A stretch of DNA of 45,100 nucleotides, from contig NZ_FTMV01000025.1 of the NCBI RefSeq assembly GCF_900156175.1, positions 1-45,100 of the forward strand, written 5' to 3'. This document shows, piece by piece, positions 1-8,135 of this stretch (position 1 is the stretch's first letter; each line of letters opens with the position of its first letter). This DNA comes from Janthinobacterium sp. TND4EL3 (lineage in GTDB: Bacteria > Pseudomonadota > Gammaproteobacteria > Burkholderiales > Burkholderiaceae_D). The notes below the pieces were generated by a model. The model was given only the letters and a program-made list of their open reading frames with translations, was not told the DNA's origin and did no database searches. A program made the translations under genes and the position numbers.

Positions 1-164
1 GCGAAGATGTCCATCGGGTCCATGAAGGCCGAGCCCATGATGCCGAACATGTCGGTCACGCCATTGGCGGCCAGGGTTTCCACGAACGCTTCGGAAGGCG
101 TCATCTTTTGCGGGCCTACTGGAACGGCAGCGGCGGCGGCTTTTTGGTCGGACAAATCGGTCAT
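1..164 (-). CDS. xsc: Sulfoacetaldehyde acetyltransferase, N-terminal part (cut by window edge)
   Basis: The first 54 residues of a minus-strand protein run off the left edge. After a poorly conserved leader of about 20 residues comes MTPSEAFVETLAANGVTDMF followed by GIMGSAFMDPMDIF, which matches the N-terminal thiamine-diphosphate-binding start of Xsc. Xsc converts sulfoacetaldehyde plus phosphate into acetyl phosphate and sulfite, the desulfonation step of taurine and related C2-sulfonate breakdown in the cytoplasm. The start at 164 is backed by a TAAGGAGAC ribosome binding site. Another thiamine-diphosphate enzyme of the acetolactate synthase superfamily is the alternative, but the GIMGSAFMD stretch is characteristic. 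The catalytic domains lie outside the window, so integrity cannot be judged. Confidence 0.85.
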   Translation of the reverse strand, partial: MTDLSDQKAAAAAVPVGPQKMTPSEAFVETLAANGVTDMFGIMGSAFMDPMDIF

Positions 165-189
165 GGCTCAGTCTCCTTACGGTTTTATG

Positions 190-281
190 AAAAATCGGTA
201 TATTTTGTTCCGATATTTGAAATACGTATTCAATTTAACGGTTGCGAAATGCGCTGTCAATGAAAATTCATCAAAAATCGG
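190..281 (-). promoter_or_regulatory. Possible operator region upstream of xsc (ATCGG/CCGAT half-sites)
   Basis: The 225 bases between xsc and the porin gene are AT-rich compared with the surroundings. ATCGG at 194-198 and CCGAT at 210-214 form an inverted pair with an 11-base spacer, and AAAAATCGG occurs both at 190-198 and at 273-281. The spacing suits a dimeric repressor or activator close to the start of xsc. No regulator gene is visible in the window, so the identity of the binding protein is unknown. Confidence 0.3.
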
Positions 282-336
282 ACTGTTTTATTCCTGAATC
301 CGGAATCCATGACTTAGGCCTCCTCCAGAAACAACA

Positions 337-369
337 ATGGCGGCTTATCCGCAACAGACAAGCCGCCAT
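337..369 (-). terminator. Rho-independent terminator after the porin gene
   Basis: A perfect 10-base stem (337-346 with 360-369) and a 13-base loop lie 20 bases past the porin stop codon. On the minus strand the stem is followed by TTGTTGTTTC, a moderate U-tract. Confidence 0.6.
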
Positions 370-389
370 CGCTACCTACGCTGCCGCGC

Positions 390-1400
390 TTAGAACTTCA
401 GGCGCATGCCGGCCGTGAAGGCACTGGAATTGTGTCCAGGCAAGGGCGCGCTGCCGCCGCTCGATGCGTCGCCGACGAAGTTGGTGCCCGCCCCATCGTT
501 GCTGATGCGCCCGTACGAGGTGTACAGGTTCGTGCGCTTGGACAAGGCGTAGGTATAGCCGATGGCCAGCTGGCGCCCGCCGCGGCGCGCATTCGTGCGG
601 TCATCCTTGCGGATGTACGACGCCATCACGCTGCCCGCTGCGCCCACGGGCGCCGACACGCCCAGCATGTAGTCGCGGAAATCCGTGCCGATATCATCCT
701 TGTCCGTCTCATACGCGGCGTGCAGCTTGGCGGGGCCAAAGTCGTAGGTACTGCCCAGCAAGGTCACTTTCGCCGTGTTCAGCTCGCTGTCCTTGCGGTT
801 GTCGTGCGCCAGGGTGAGCACGAGCGGACCGTTGGCGTAGTCGATGGAAAAGTCGATGGTGCGGCCCAGGGTGGCGCTGTCCGGTTTTTCGCCCAGGCCA
901 TACATGATCGAGGCCGACAGGCCCTTGACCTTGGGCGTCTCGTACATGATGGAATTTTTCGTGCGCAGGCTGGCCACGCTCATCAGGTTCAGCGAGGCGC
1001 CCGTCAGGCCCGTCTCGAAGGGGTCGATATTGTCCAGCGCCGTGAACAGCGGGTTGTGCTGCAAGCCCAGGTTCACGGTACCGAAGTCGCCGGACAGGCC
1101 CACGTAGGCCTTGCGCCCGAACAGGGCGCCCTGGCGGTACGCACCAGTATCGAGGTCGAGTCCATTTTCCAGCAGGAAATTGGCCTTCAGATTGTTACCC
1201 AGGTCTTCCGTGCCCTTGAAGCCGATGCGGCTGCCCGACTGCACGCCGGTGGCCAGCTTGGTGACGGAACCGTCCGCGCCGCCGTGTTCGGACGTGATGC
1301 CCGCGTCGAGCAAGCCGTACACGGTGACGGAGGACTGGGCGCCAGCGCTGCCGGCGAAGAGGGAGGCCAGGACGGCCGCCGCTGCGAGTGTGTGTTTCAT
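390..1400 (-). CDS. Gram-negative general porin (OmpC-like, betaproteobacterial type)
   Basis: A 336-residue outer-membrane beta-barrel protein for diffusion of small hydrophilic solutes. Residues 1-21 form a signal peptide ending AGSAGA, and the mature protein begins QSSVTVYGLLDAG, the usual first strand of Burkholderiales porins. Alternating strand-like segments and glycine/aspartate-rich loops follow, and the chain ends in GMRLKF with the terminal phenylalanine needed for barrel assembly. The length is typical for the family. The start has a good GGAG site. The gene stands between xsc and thiG with its own terminator and is probably monocistronic. The specificity cannot be read from the sequence. 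Confidence 0.9.
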   Translation of the reverse strand: MKHTLAAAAVLASLFAGSAGAQSSVTVYGLLDAGITSEHGGADGSVTKLATGVQSGSRIGFKGTEDLGNNLKANFLLENGLDLDTGAYRQGALFGRKAYVGLSGDFGTVNLGLQHNPLFTALDNIDPFETGLTGASLNLMSVASLRTKNSIMYETPKVKGLSASIMYGLGEKPDSATLGRTIDFSIDYANGPLVLTLAHDNRKDSELNTAKVTLLGSTYDFGPAKLHAAYETDKDDIGTDFRDYMLGVSAPVGAAGSVMASYIRKDDRTNARRGGRQLAIGYTYALSKRTNLYTSYGRISNDGAGTNFVGDASSGGSAPLPGHNSSAFTAGMRLKF

Positions 1401-1470
1401 GTCATCTCCAGGTATTGTGGTTTTTATAAACGCTTGAAACGATAATCAACTACGGGGCTACAAAATCTGC

Positions 1471-2286
1471 TCAGGCGATCAGCCCGGCCATGGGCGACGA
1501 GGGCGAGGCGCTCATGACGCCTGCTCTCCGGGGCATGCGTCCGGCCAGGTAAGCCTCGCGTCCGCCCTGCACTGCCAGTTTCATGGCGCGCGCCATGCGT
1601 ATCGGTTCGCGCGCCGCCGCGATGGCGGTATTCATCAGGATGCCGTCGCAACCGAGTTCCATGGCGATGGCCGCGTCCGACGCCGTGCCGACACCTGCAT
1701 CGACGAGCACGGGCACGCGGGCTTGCTCGATGATCAGCGACAAGTTCCACGGATTGAGTATGCCCATGCCCGAGCCGATCAATGACGCCAGCGGCATGAC
1801 GGCGATGCAGCCGAGGTCTTCCAGCATGCGCGCCTGGATGGGGTCGTCGCTGCAATACACCATCACCTGGAAGCCATCCTTCACCAGCTGCCCGGCCGCC
1901 TTGAGGGTTTCCGGCATGTTGGGGAACAGGGTCTTTTCATCGCCGAGCACTTCCAGCTTGCACAGCGGGTGGCCGCCCAGCAGTTCGCGCGCCAGCTGCA
2001 GGGTGTAGACGGCGTCGCGCGCGTTGTAGCAGCCGCCCGTGTTGGGCAGGATCGTGTATTTCGACGGCGGGATGAAGTCGAGCAGGTTCGGCTCGCCCTT
2101 TTCCTGGCCGATATTCACGCGCCGTATCGTCACGGTGACGATCTCGGCGCCGCTTTCCTCGATGGCGAGGCGCGTTTCCTCGAAATCCTTGTATTTGCCG
2201 GTGCCCACCAGCAGGCGCGACCGGTAGGTGGTACCGGCCAGGGTCAGGCCGCCGGGGGTATGGCTGGGGATGGCGTCGTCTCTCAT
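1471..2286 (-). CDS. thiG: Thiazole synthase ThiG
   Basis: A 271-residue (beta/alpha)8 enzyme that condenses deoxyxylulose 5-phosphate, dehydroglycine and the ThiS thiocarboxylate into the thiazole phosphate of thiamine. Visible landmarks are GTGKYKDFEET near residue 28, the Schiff-base lysine in CKLEVLG (about residue 110), and the phosphate-binding stretches GSGMGILNP (171-179) and VDAGVGTASDA (195-205). The length is normal. The start codon overlaps the stop of the upstream DadA-like gene (ATGA), implying translational coupling. No thiS, thiE, thiC or TPP riboswitch was seen in the window, which is unusual because thiG normally sits beside thiS. Confidence 0.93.
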   Translation of the reverse strand: MRDDAIPSHTPGGLTLAGTTYRSRLLVGTGKYKDFEETRLAIEESGAEIVTVTIRRVNIGQEKGEPNLLDFIPPSKYTILPNTGGCYNARDAVYTLQLARELLGGHPLCKLEVLGDEKTLFPNMPETLKAAGQLVKDGFQVMVYCSDDPIQARMLEDLGCIAVMPLASLIGSGMGILNPWNLSLIIEQARVPVLVDAGVGTASDAAIAMELGCDGILMNTAIAAAREPIRMARAMKLAVQGGREAYLAGRMPRRAGVMSASPSSPMAGLIA

Positions 2287-3587
2287 CGTGGTGCTCTCCT
2301 AAGTTGAACCAAAGCGGCTTCTTGCCGGGGCGGCTCGCCGCAAAACGCAAAATCGACTTCCGGCCGCCGTCCCGACACGAGGTCGGCGATCGCCCGGCCC
2401 GCGCCGCAGCCCATGGTCCAGCCCAGGGTGCCGTGGCCCGTGTTGAGGAACAGCTGGCGGTAGCGCGTGGCGCCGATGTAGGGCACGTTCGACGGCGTGA
2501 GCGGGCGCAGGCCGGCCCAGTAGACGGGGGCGCCGTAATCGCAGGCGCCGGGAAACAGCGCCTGCACGCGGCGCGTGATGGCGGCGCAGCGCACGGGGTT
2601 GAGTTCGCGCGTGTAGCCGTTCAGCTCGCACGTGCCCGCCACGCGCAGGCGCTCGCCCAGGCGCGAAAACACGAGCTTGTGGCCGTCGTCCGTCAGCGAC
2701 ACGCAGGGTGCGGCGGCGGAATCAAGAATCGGATAGGTGGCCGAATATCCCTTGCCCGGATACAGCATCAGCAGGATGCCCAGCGGCTGCAGCAAGGGCG
2801 CGGAAAAGCTGCCCATGGCCACCACGACGGCGTCCGCGTGCTCGATGCGATGACGCCCCTGCGCATCGATGCATTCCATGCCCGTGATGCGCTCGCCATC
2901 GGCCAGCAGCCGCGTCACCGTCGTGCAGTACTGGAAATCCACGCCGGCCGCCGCGGCACGGGCGGCCAGCGCCGTGGTAAACAGATGCACGTCGCCCGAT
3001 TCATCGCTGGCCGTAAAATCGCCGCCCACGATCTGCTGGCGGGCATGCGCCAGGGCTGGCTCGATGCGGATCACTTCATCGGCGCTGACCGTATTGCGCG
3101 GGCAGCCCAGCTCGCGCAGCAGCGCGGCGCCCGCTTGCGATTTATCAAACTCCTGCTCGTCCGTATAGAAATGCAGAATGCCCCGCTCCAGGTGGTCATA
3201 GGCGATGCCCGTCTCGCGCCGTAATGCCTGCAAACTCTGCCGGCTGTATTCGGCCAGGGCGACGATCTGGCGCATATTGCGCGCCACGCGCGACGGCAGG
3301 CATTCGCGCAGGTAGTGCAAGACCCACTGCCATTGCAGCGGGTCCAGGCGGGGACGGAACAGCAGCGGCGCATCGTCCTTGCCCAGCCACGTGAGCACCT
3401 TGCGCAGGGTGGCGGGATTGGCCCACGGTTCCGCATGCGAGACGGAAATCTGCCCGCCGTTGCCGAAGCTGGTTTCCTGCGCGGCGCCCGCCTGGCGTTC
3501 GAACACGCGCACGTCGTGGCCAGCCTGGCGCAAATACCAGGCCGATGCCGTGCCGACCACGCCGGCGCCGAGAACGAGGATCTTCAT
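2283..3587 (-). CDS. D-amino acid dehydrogenase-like FAD oxidoreductase (DadA type)
   Basis: A 434-residue DAO-superfamily flavoprotein. The N-terminal dinucleotide fold GAGVVG (7-12) is followed by a glutamate-ended beta strand (VRVFERQ) and by ETSFGNGGQIS, typical of DadA. The C-terminal part holds GLRPLTPSNVPYIGAT and NTGHGTLGWTMGCGAG, the second FAD-contact region. The length matches DadA (about 430) rather than the shorter glycine oxidase ThiO (about 370). DadA enzymes oxidise D-amino acids to 2-oxo acids at the inner face of the membrane, passing electrons to quinone. The gene lies 16 bases after the exporter gene and overlaps thiG by 4 bases, so a role in supplying dehydroglycine for thiazole synthesis is possible but unproven. 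Confidence 0.8.
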   Translation of the reverse strand: MKILVLGAGVVGTASAWYLRQAGHDVRVFERQAGAAQETSFGNGGQISVSHAEPWANPATLRKVLTWLGKDDAPLLFRPRLDPLQWQWVLHYLRECLPSRVARNMRQIVALAEYSRQSLQALRRETGIAYDHLERGILHFYTDEQEFDKSQAGAALLRELGCPRNTVSADEVIRIEPALAHARQQIVGGDFTASDESGDVHLFTTALAARAAAAGVDFQYCTTVTRLLADGERITGMECIDAQGRHRIEHADAVVVAMGSFSAPLLQPLGILLMLYPGKGYSATYPILDSAAAPCVSLTDDGHKLVFSRLGERLRVAGTCELNGYTRELNPVRCAAITRRVQALFPGACDYGAPVYWAGLRPLTPSNVPYIGATRYRQLFLNTGHGTLGWTMGCGAGRAIADLVSGRRPEVDFAFCGEPPRQEAALVQLRRAPR

Positions 3588-3603
3588 GGCAGGGCCGTTC
3601 CGT

Positions 3604-4668
3604 TCAACGCGTCAGCAGGACGGCGATGGCGACAAAGGCGGCGATCCACACGGTTTCCATCACCAGCATGATCACGGGACGCCAGCCCAGCGAGGCGAGC
3701 GACTGGAACGAGGTTTTCACGCCCAGGGCCGCAATGGCGATGACGAGGCAGGCGCGCGAGGCATTGTTGATCCAGCCATTCACTTCCTGCGGGATCAGGC
3801 CCAGGCTGTTGGTAATGACGAGCCAGACAAAGCCGATCAGGAAGAAGGGCACCAGCGGCGGCGCATCGACTTCGCTCTTGCCATCCTTGCGCTTGAACAT
3901 GATCGACAGGCCCAGCACGACGGGCACGAGGCAGGCGACGCGCGTCAGCTTCACGAAGGTGGCGACGTCGCCCGTATGGTTGCTGACCAGGTAGCCCGCG
4001 CCCACCACTTGCGCCACATCATGAATCGTGCCGCCGATGAACACGCCCGCTTCCGTCGGGTCAAAACCCAGCAGCTTGACCAGCAGCGGGTAGACGATCA
4101 TGGCCAGGGTCGACAGCGACGTCACGCCCACCACCGTCAGCAGGGTGAACTTTTCGTTTTCCTTGGTTTGCGGCAGCACGGCCGAGATGGCCAGCGCAGC
4201 CGAGGCGCCGCAGATGGCCACGGAGCCGCCCGACAGGATGCCTTCCGTGATGGGGCGTTTGAGCCATTTGGCCAGCAGGTAGCCGAAGCCCAGCGTGGCG
4301 ATCAGGCCGCCGACGACGATCAATAAGGGCGTCACGCCGACCGAGGCGATCTGGTTGAAGGTGATGCGCGCGCCCAGCAGGGCCACGCCTGTGCGTAATA
4401 AAATCTTGCTGCAAAACTCGATGCCGGGCTTGCAGGTGGGGTCGGACGCGAGGAAGTGGAAGGCCAGGCCGAAGAACAGCGCATACAGCAGCTGGGGGCC
4501 GCCGTAATTGCTGGAAATAAAGGTGGCCGACAGGGCGATCACCAGCGCGATGGCCACGCCGGGCCAGCTGCGCAGCACGGCGCGGGGCCGCCAGATGGCG
4601 ACGGCGGAAGACAAATAGGGGATGTTCTTGTCGACAACGCGCGTTATCGCTGAGGAGTTAGTTTTCAT
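3604..4668 (-). CDS. UPF0324 (YeiH/TauZ-like) membrane protein, putative sulfate or sulfite exporter
   Basis: A hydrophobic protein of about 354 residues with some 10 membrane segments. Hallmarks of the family are GPQLLYALFFGLAFHFL, KILLRTGVALLGARITF, the re-entrant-like SGGSVAICGASAALAISAVL and GGTIHDVAQVVGAGYL. Family members called TauZ/SuyZ are proposed anion exporters in sulfonate-degrading bacteria; direct biochemical proof is limited. The start chosen is MKTNSS at 4668; the same frame stays open to ATG codons at 4704 and 4749 and none has a strong ribosome binding site, so the N-terminus is uncertain by up to 27 residues. It is the first gene of an operon with the DadA-like gene and thiG, 1.3 kb beyond which lie the porin and xsc. 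Confidence 0.85.
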   Translation of the reverse strand: MKTNSSAITRVVDKNIPYLSSAVAIWRPRAVLRSWPGVAIALVIALSATFISSNYGGPQLLYALFFGLAFHFLASDPTCKPGIEFCSKILLRTGVALLGARITFNQIASVGVTPLLIVVGGLIATLGFGYLLAKWLKRPITEGILSGGSVAICGASAALAISAVLPQTKENEKFTLLTVVGVTSLSTLAMIVYPLLVKLLGFDPTEAGVFIGGTIHDVAQVVGAGYLVSNHTGDVATFVKLTRVACLVPVVLGLSIMFKRKDGKSEVDAPPLVPFFLIGFVWLVITNSLGLIPQEVNGWINNASRACLVIAIAALGVKTSFQSLASLGWRPVIMLVMETVWIAAFVAIAVLLTR

Positions 4669-4820
4669 GCTGGTCCGCTCATAATGTTTTAAAAATTGGG
4701 ACATTTCATCTCGTTTTTTAATAATACACGATGAGCTAGCGAAGTCCATGCTTTTCCATGAAAATCGAAACCGGATGTTCCGGAAACTGACGTTTTAATT
4801 TAAATCGGGCGTAAACGACG

Positions 4821-4852
4821 AGCGGCGCGGCCCTTCGCAGGGACGCGCCGCT
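4821..4852 (-). terminator. Strong hairpin after the HIBADH-family gene
   Basis: AGCGGCGCG (4821-4829) pairs with CGCGCCGCT (4844-4852), and the inner loop can pair further (CCT with AGG). Flanking GTAAAC and GTTTAC extend the symmetry. It lies 20 bases past the stop of the reductase gene. The U-tract is poor, so it may act as a transcript-end stabiliser rather than a full intrinsic terminator. Confidence 0.45.
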
Positions 4853-4873
4853 GTTTACTTAAGAGTTAAAAAG

Positions 4874-5743
4874 TTACTTTTTGTTCAGGCGGATGATCAG
4901 GCTGGACGTGTCAAAGCGGTTGCCGCCCGCCTGCTGTACTTCGCCATAGAACTGGTCCGTCAAGGTCGTCACGGGCAAGTCGCTGCCGTTGCGTTTCGCT
5001 TCGGCCAGGCAGATGCCGAGGTCCTTGCGCATCAGGTCGACGGCGAAGCCGAAGTCGAACTTGCGCTCTATCATGGTCTTGCCCCGGTTTTCCAGCTGCC
5101 ACGACTGCGCCGCGCCCTTGGAAATCACGTCCACGACCAGGGCCGCATCGAGGCCCGCGTTTTCCGCAAAGGCAATGCCCTCGCTCAAGGCTTGCACGAG
5201 GCCGGCGATGCAGATCTGGTTGACCATTTTCGTGAGCTGGCCGGAGCCGGAAGCGCCCATATAGGTGACGGCGCGCGAGAACAGGGCGATGACCGGCTCG
5301 GCGCGTGCATACGCCTGCGCATCGCCGCCCACCATCACGGTCAGCTTGCCGTTTTCCGCGCCTGCCTGGCCGCCGGACACGGGCGCGTCGAGGAAGAACA
5401 CGCCCTTCTCCTTCGCTGCCGCATGGATGGTGCGCGCCGCTTCGGCCGAGGCTGTCGTATGGTCGATCAGGATGCTGCCCGGCGCCATGGCGGACAGCAA
5501 GCCGCCCTCTTCCAGGATCACCTGATACAGGTCATTATCGTTGCCGATGCAGGTGAAGACGAACTCGGCGCCGGCAGCGGCTTCTGCCGGCGTGGCCGCG
5601 CTCTTGCCCTTGTGCTGCGCCAGCCAGGCGGCCGCGCGGGCCGGGTTGCGGTTATACACGGTGACGTCGTGCCCGCCCGCCGCCAGGTGACCTGCCATGG
5701 GAAAACCCATGACGCCCAAACCGATGAATGCCACTTTTGCCAT
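4874..5743 (-). CDS. NAD(P)-dependent beta-hydroxyacid dehydrogenase (HIBADH family)
   Basis: A 289-residue oxidoreductase of the 3-hydroxyisobutyrate dehydrogenase family. The Rossmann motif GLGVMG is at 8-13, the substrate-binding signature DAPVSGG at 119-125, and the catalytic lysine falls in GSGQLTKMVNQ (about K172). Members reduce or oxidise tartronate semialdehyde, 3-hydroxyisobutyrate, succinic semialdehyde, sulfolactaldehyde and related compounds; the sequence alone does not decide between them. The start at 5743 (MAKVAF) is preferred over one 14 codons upstream because AGGACGG precedes it. It is followed by a strong hairpin, so it is probably transcribed apart from the exporter operon. 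Confidence 0.85.
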   Translation of the reverse strand: MAKVAFIGLGVMGFPMAGHLAAGGHDVTVYNRNPARAAAWLAQHKGKSAATPAEAAAGAEFVFTCIGNDNDLYQVILEEGGLLSAMAPGSILIDHTTASAEAARTIHAAAKEKGVFFLDAPVSGGQAGAENGKLTVMVGGDAQAYARAEPVIALFSRAVTYMGASGSGQLTKMVNQICIAGLVQALSEGIAFAENAGLDAALVVDVISKGAAQSWQLENRGKTMIERKFDFGFAVDLMRKDLGICLAEAKRNGSDLPVTTLTDQFYGEVQQAGGNRFDTSSLIIRLNKK

Positions 5744-5823
5744 ATTGTCCGTCCTGTCGATGTGTGAATCCGAATATTGTTGCACAAATGGCCGTGCGTG
5801 GCAGCTGCCTGCGGCCCCTACGC

Positions 5824-6354
5824 CTAGAGCGCCTGCCTGCGCAGGCGGTGCAGGCGGCTGACGGTGCGCCAGATCAGGTAGGACATGGGCAAGACCAGGG
5901 CCAGCTGCACGCCCGTCAGCACCATGCGCAGCGTGTCCATCTCGCGGTCGCTGCTGCCTATCAGGTTGTACATCAACAACAAACCGGTCAGGCCGAAGTA
6001 CGTCAGCAAGCGTTGCTGCCTGGCGATCTTCGATGGCGTATCCGTGTAGATGTCATTCGGCTTGCCGTCTGCCGCAGGCTTGCGCCAGCAATAGCTGCCC
6101 CACCAGCAAAACACCAGCTCCCAGCCGGCATCCTGGCAGAGCTGCTCATAATCGCTGCTGCGCTTCCATGCCGGAAAGGAATCGAAGCGGTAGACATCAT
6201 CGGCAGGTTCGCCCCGGACAAAGCTAAACCGGCAGGGCGCGAGAAAGCCCTGCAAATGCCATCCAGCCAGGGCCTGCGCGCGCAGCCATTGCTCGATGTT
6301 GCCGTCATCGAGCTCGATGAACCATTTATAGACATGCGACCGTTGTTCACTCAT
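5824..6354 (-). CDS. DUF2812 domain membrane protein
   Basis: A 176-residue protein with an N-terminal soluble domain of about 110 residues rich in tryptophan and aromatic residues (YKWFIELDDGNIEQWL, GWELVFCWWGSYCWRK). Two C-terminal hydrophobic segments follow, at about 119-136 and 146-163, and a basic tail. This layout is that of DUF2812 proteins, which are usually encoded beside a PadR regulator, as here. Its ribosome binding site (GAGGTGA) overlaps the stop of the padR-like gene 11 bases upstream, so the two are cotranscribed. The biochemical function of the family is unknown; a membrane stress or envelope role under PadR control is inferred from context only. Confidence 0.75.
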   Translation of the reverse strand: MSEQRSHVYKWFIELDDGNIEQWLRAQALAGWHLQGFLAPCRFSFVRGEPADDVYRFDSFPAWKRSSDYEQLCQDAGWELVFCWWGSYCWRKPAADGKPNDIYTDTPSKIARQQRLLTYFGLTGLLLMYNLIGSSDREMDTLRMVLTGVQLALVLPMSYLIWRTVSRLHRLRRQAL

Positions 6355-6365
6355 CCCGTTTCACC

Positions 6366-6695
6366 TCAGTATGTAGACAAAAATGGCGCATCCGCGTCGC
6401 CGACGCGCACCATCACGCGCAGGCGCCGCAATTGCGCCAGCAGCACATGGCGGCCCAGGTCCGTCATGGCGTACACCTTGCGCCGTTCGGCCTCGCGCAC
6501 CATCTCGATCAGGCCCTGCTTTTCCAGGTTGGAAAAAGCGCCATACAGGGTGCCCGGCCCTATCTTCACCGCGCCTTCGCTGATGGCCTCGACCTGCTGC
6601 ATGATGGCGTAGCCATGCGCGGGCTCGCGCAACGCCAGCAAGATGTAGTACGTGGCTTCCGACAAGGGCAGCAGCTTGTCTATCGATGCATCCAT
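6366..6695 (-). CDS. PadR-family transcriptional regulator
   Basis: A 109-residue winged-helix DNA-binding protein. The sequence YYILLALREPAHGYAIMQQV followed by GTLYGAFSNLEKQGLIE and an RRKVYAMTDLGR wing is the PadR N-terminal domain; a short helical dimerisation tail ends the protein. The start at 6695 (MDASID) has a GGGAG site 4 bases ahead; an in-frame ATG 21 bases upstream is less likely. It is the first gene of a two-gene operon with the DUF2812 gene. PadR proteins of this arrangement usually repress their own operon. Confidence 0.85.
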   Translation of the reverse strand: MDASIDKLLPLSEATYYILLALREPAHGYAIMQQVEAISEGAVKIGPGTLYGAFSNLEKQGLIEMVREAERRKVYAMTDLGRHVLLAQLRRLRVMVRVGDADAPFLSTY

Positions 6696-6810
6696 ATTTC
6701 TCCCATAGTACGGCAAGCGGTATAGCGTGAGCCGGTATATCGACTATCGACATAGTATCACGCATGACTGCAATGTCTACACTTTTTGATAAGGCGCGGG
6801 AAAATGAGCG

Positions 6811-6832
6811 CCGCCGCCATGGGCAGCGGCGG
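6811..6832 (-). terminator. Weak hairpin between hisC and the padR-like gene
   Basis: CCGCCG (6811-6816) and CGGCGG (6827-6832) can pair about 15 bases past the hisC stop. The minus-strand U-tract downstream is only four bases long (ATTTTCC). A weak terminator at best. Confidence 0.35.
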
Positions 6833-6846
6833 ACGGGATGGAAGAA

Positions 6847-7902
6847 TTACAGCAGCTCGCGCAGCGCCGTCACCAGGGCGGCACATTCTGCCGGATTACC
6901 GATGCTGATGCGCAAATACTGGCTGATGCGCGGTGCGTTGAAATGGCGCACGATCACCGATCTGGCGCGCAGGCCGGACGCCAGTTGCGCCGCGTCATGC
7001 TGCGGGTGGCGGGCGAAGACGAAGTTGGCCACGGACGGCAGCACCTCGAAGCCCAGTGCCGCCAGATCCACCGTCAGTTGTGCGCGGCTGGCGATCACGG
7101 CCTGGCGCGTCTGCTGGAAATACGCTTCGTCGTGCAGCGACGCTACCGCGCCGGCCAGCGCCAGCCTATCCAGCGGATACGAGTTGAAACTGTTCTTCAC
7201 GCGCTCCAGCGCCTCGATCAAATCCGCATGGCCAAAGGCGCAGCCGACGCGCAAGCCGGCCAGCGAACGCGACTTCGAGAACGTCTGCACCACCAGCAAG
7301 TTCGGAAACCGGTCGACCAGGCCCACGGCGCTCTCGCCGCCGAAATCCACATACGCTTCATCGACCACGACCACGGCGTCGGGATGCTCGCGCAGCAGGG
7401 TTTCCACGCCGGCCAGCGGCAAGTCCACGCCCGTGGGCGCGTTGGGATTCGGGAAGATGATGGCGCCGCACGGCCCCCGGTAGTCTTCGGGGCGGATGCG
7501 CATGGTGTCGTCGAGTGGCACGGTACGGTAATCGATGCCGTACAGCTTGCAATACACGGGATAGAAACTGTAGCTGATGTCCGGGAACAGCAAGGGCGCG
7601 TCGTGCTTGAGCAAGGCCATGAAGGCCAGCGCCAGCACCTCGTCGGAACCGTTGCCCACAAACACTTGCGCGCTGCTCAAACCATGGTAGGCGGCCAGGG
7701 TTTGCTTCAGTTCGCTGGCCGTGGGATCGGGATACAGGCGCAGGCTGTCGTTGGCCGCGTCGCGCAGCACGGCCAGCACCTGCGGCGACGGGCCGTAGGG
7801 GTTTTCGTTGGTGTTGAGTTTGACCAGGTCGGGCAGTTTCGGCTGCTCGCCGGGGACGTAGGGGGTCAGCTCGCTGACGATGGTGCTCCAGAATCGGCTC
7901 AT
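6847..7902 (-). CDS. hisC: Histidinol-phosphate aminotransferase
   Basis: A 351-residue class I/II PLP enzyme that interconverts imidazole acetol phosphate and histidinol phosphate in histidine synthesis. Visible sites are LNTNENPYGPSP (29-40), VGNGSDE (82-88), the asparagine of PNPNAPTG (151-158), the PLP aspartate in DEAYVDF (181) and the Schiff-base lysine in TFSKSRSLAGLRVG (K210). The length is normal. It is not in a his operon here; the neighbours are a PadR module and a small plus-strand gene. Burkholderiales often carry a second hisC paralogue that may serve other aromatic or imidazole amino acids, so the physiological substrate is less sure than the family. Confidence 0.9.
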   Translation of the reverse strand: MSRFWSTIVSELTPYVPGEQPKLPDLVKLNTNENPYGPSPQVLAVLRDAANDSLRLYPDPTASELKQTLAAYHGLSSAQVFVGNGSDEVLALAFMALLKHDAPLLFPDISYSFYPVYCKLYGIDYRTVPLDDTMRIRPEDYRGPCGAIIFPNPNAPTGVDLPLAGVETLLREHPDAVVVVDEAYVDFGGESAVGLVDRFPNLLVVQTFSKSRSLAGLRVGCAFGHADLIEALERVKNSFNSYPLDRLALAGAVASLHDEAYFQQTRQAVIASRAQLTVDLAALGFEVLPSVANFVFARHPQHDAAQLASGLRARSVIVRHFNAPRISQYLRISIGNPAECAALVTALRELL

Positions 7903-8135
7903 TGCTTTTATGGGTGGGGTCGGGATGGGAGGGGGTAGATTAACATAGGCTGAGCTGGGTCAAGGTGGAATGCAGGGTGAGGGGTAGCGTCAAACTTCGG
8001 ACCCAAGCTGGCGAGAGAATGGCCGACTTGCAGCACGCAACAACACTGACATAACACTTGACGAGGAATAGCAAGGCTATGGACGATACTCTCGGGACAC
8101 TGTTTGACAGCGGTGAAAAAAGCGAGGAGCATGAA

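Noticed and set aside
2287..4873. TPP riboswitch searched for upstream of the thiG operon
   Set aside because: No CUGAGA-type conserved core of the THI element was seen before the exporter gene or in the intergenic spaces.
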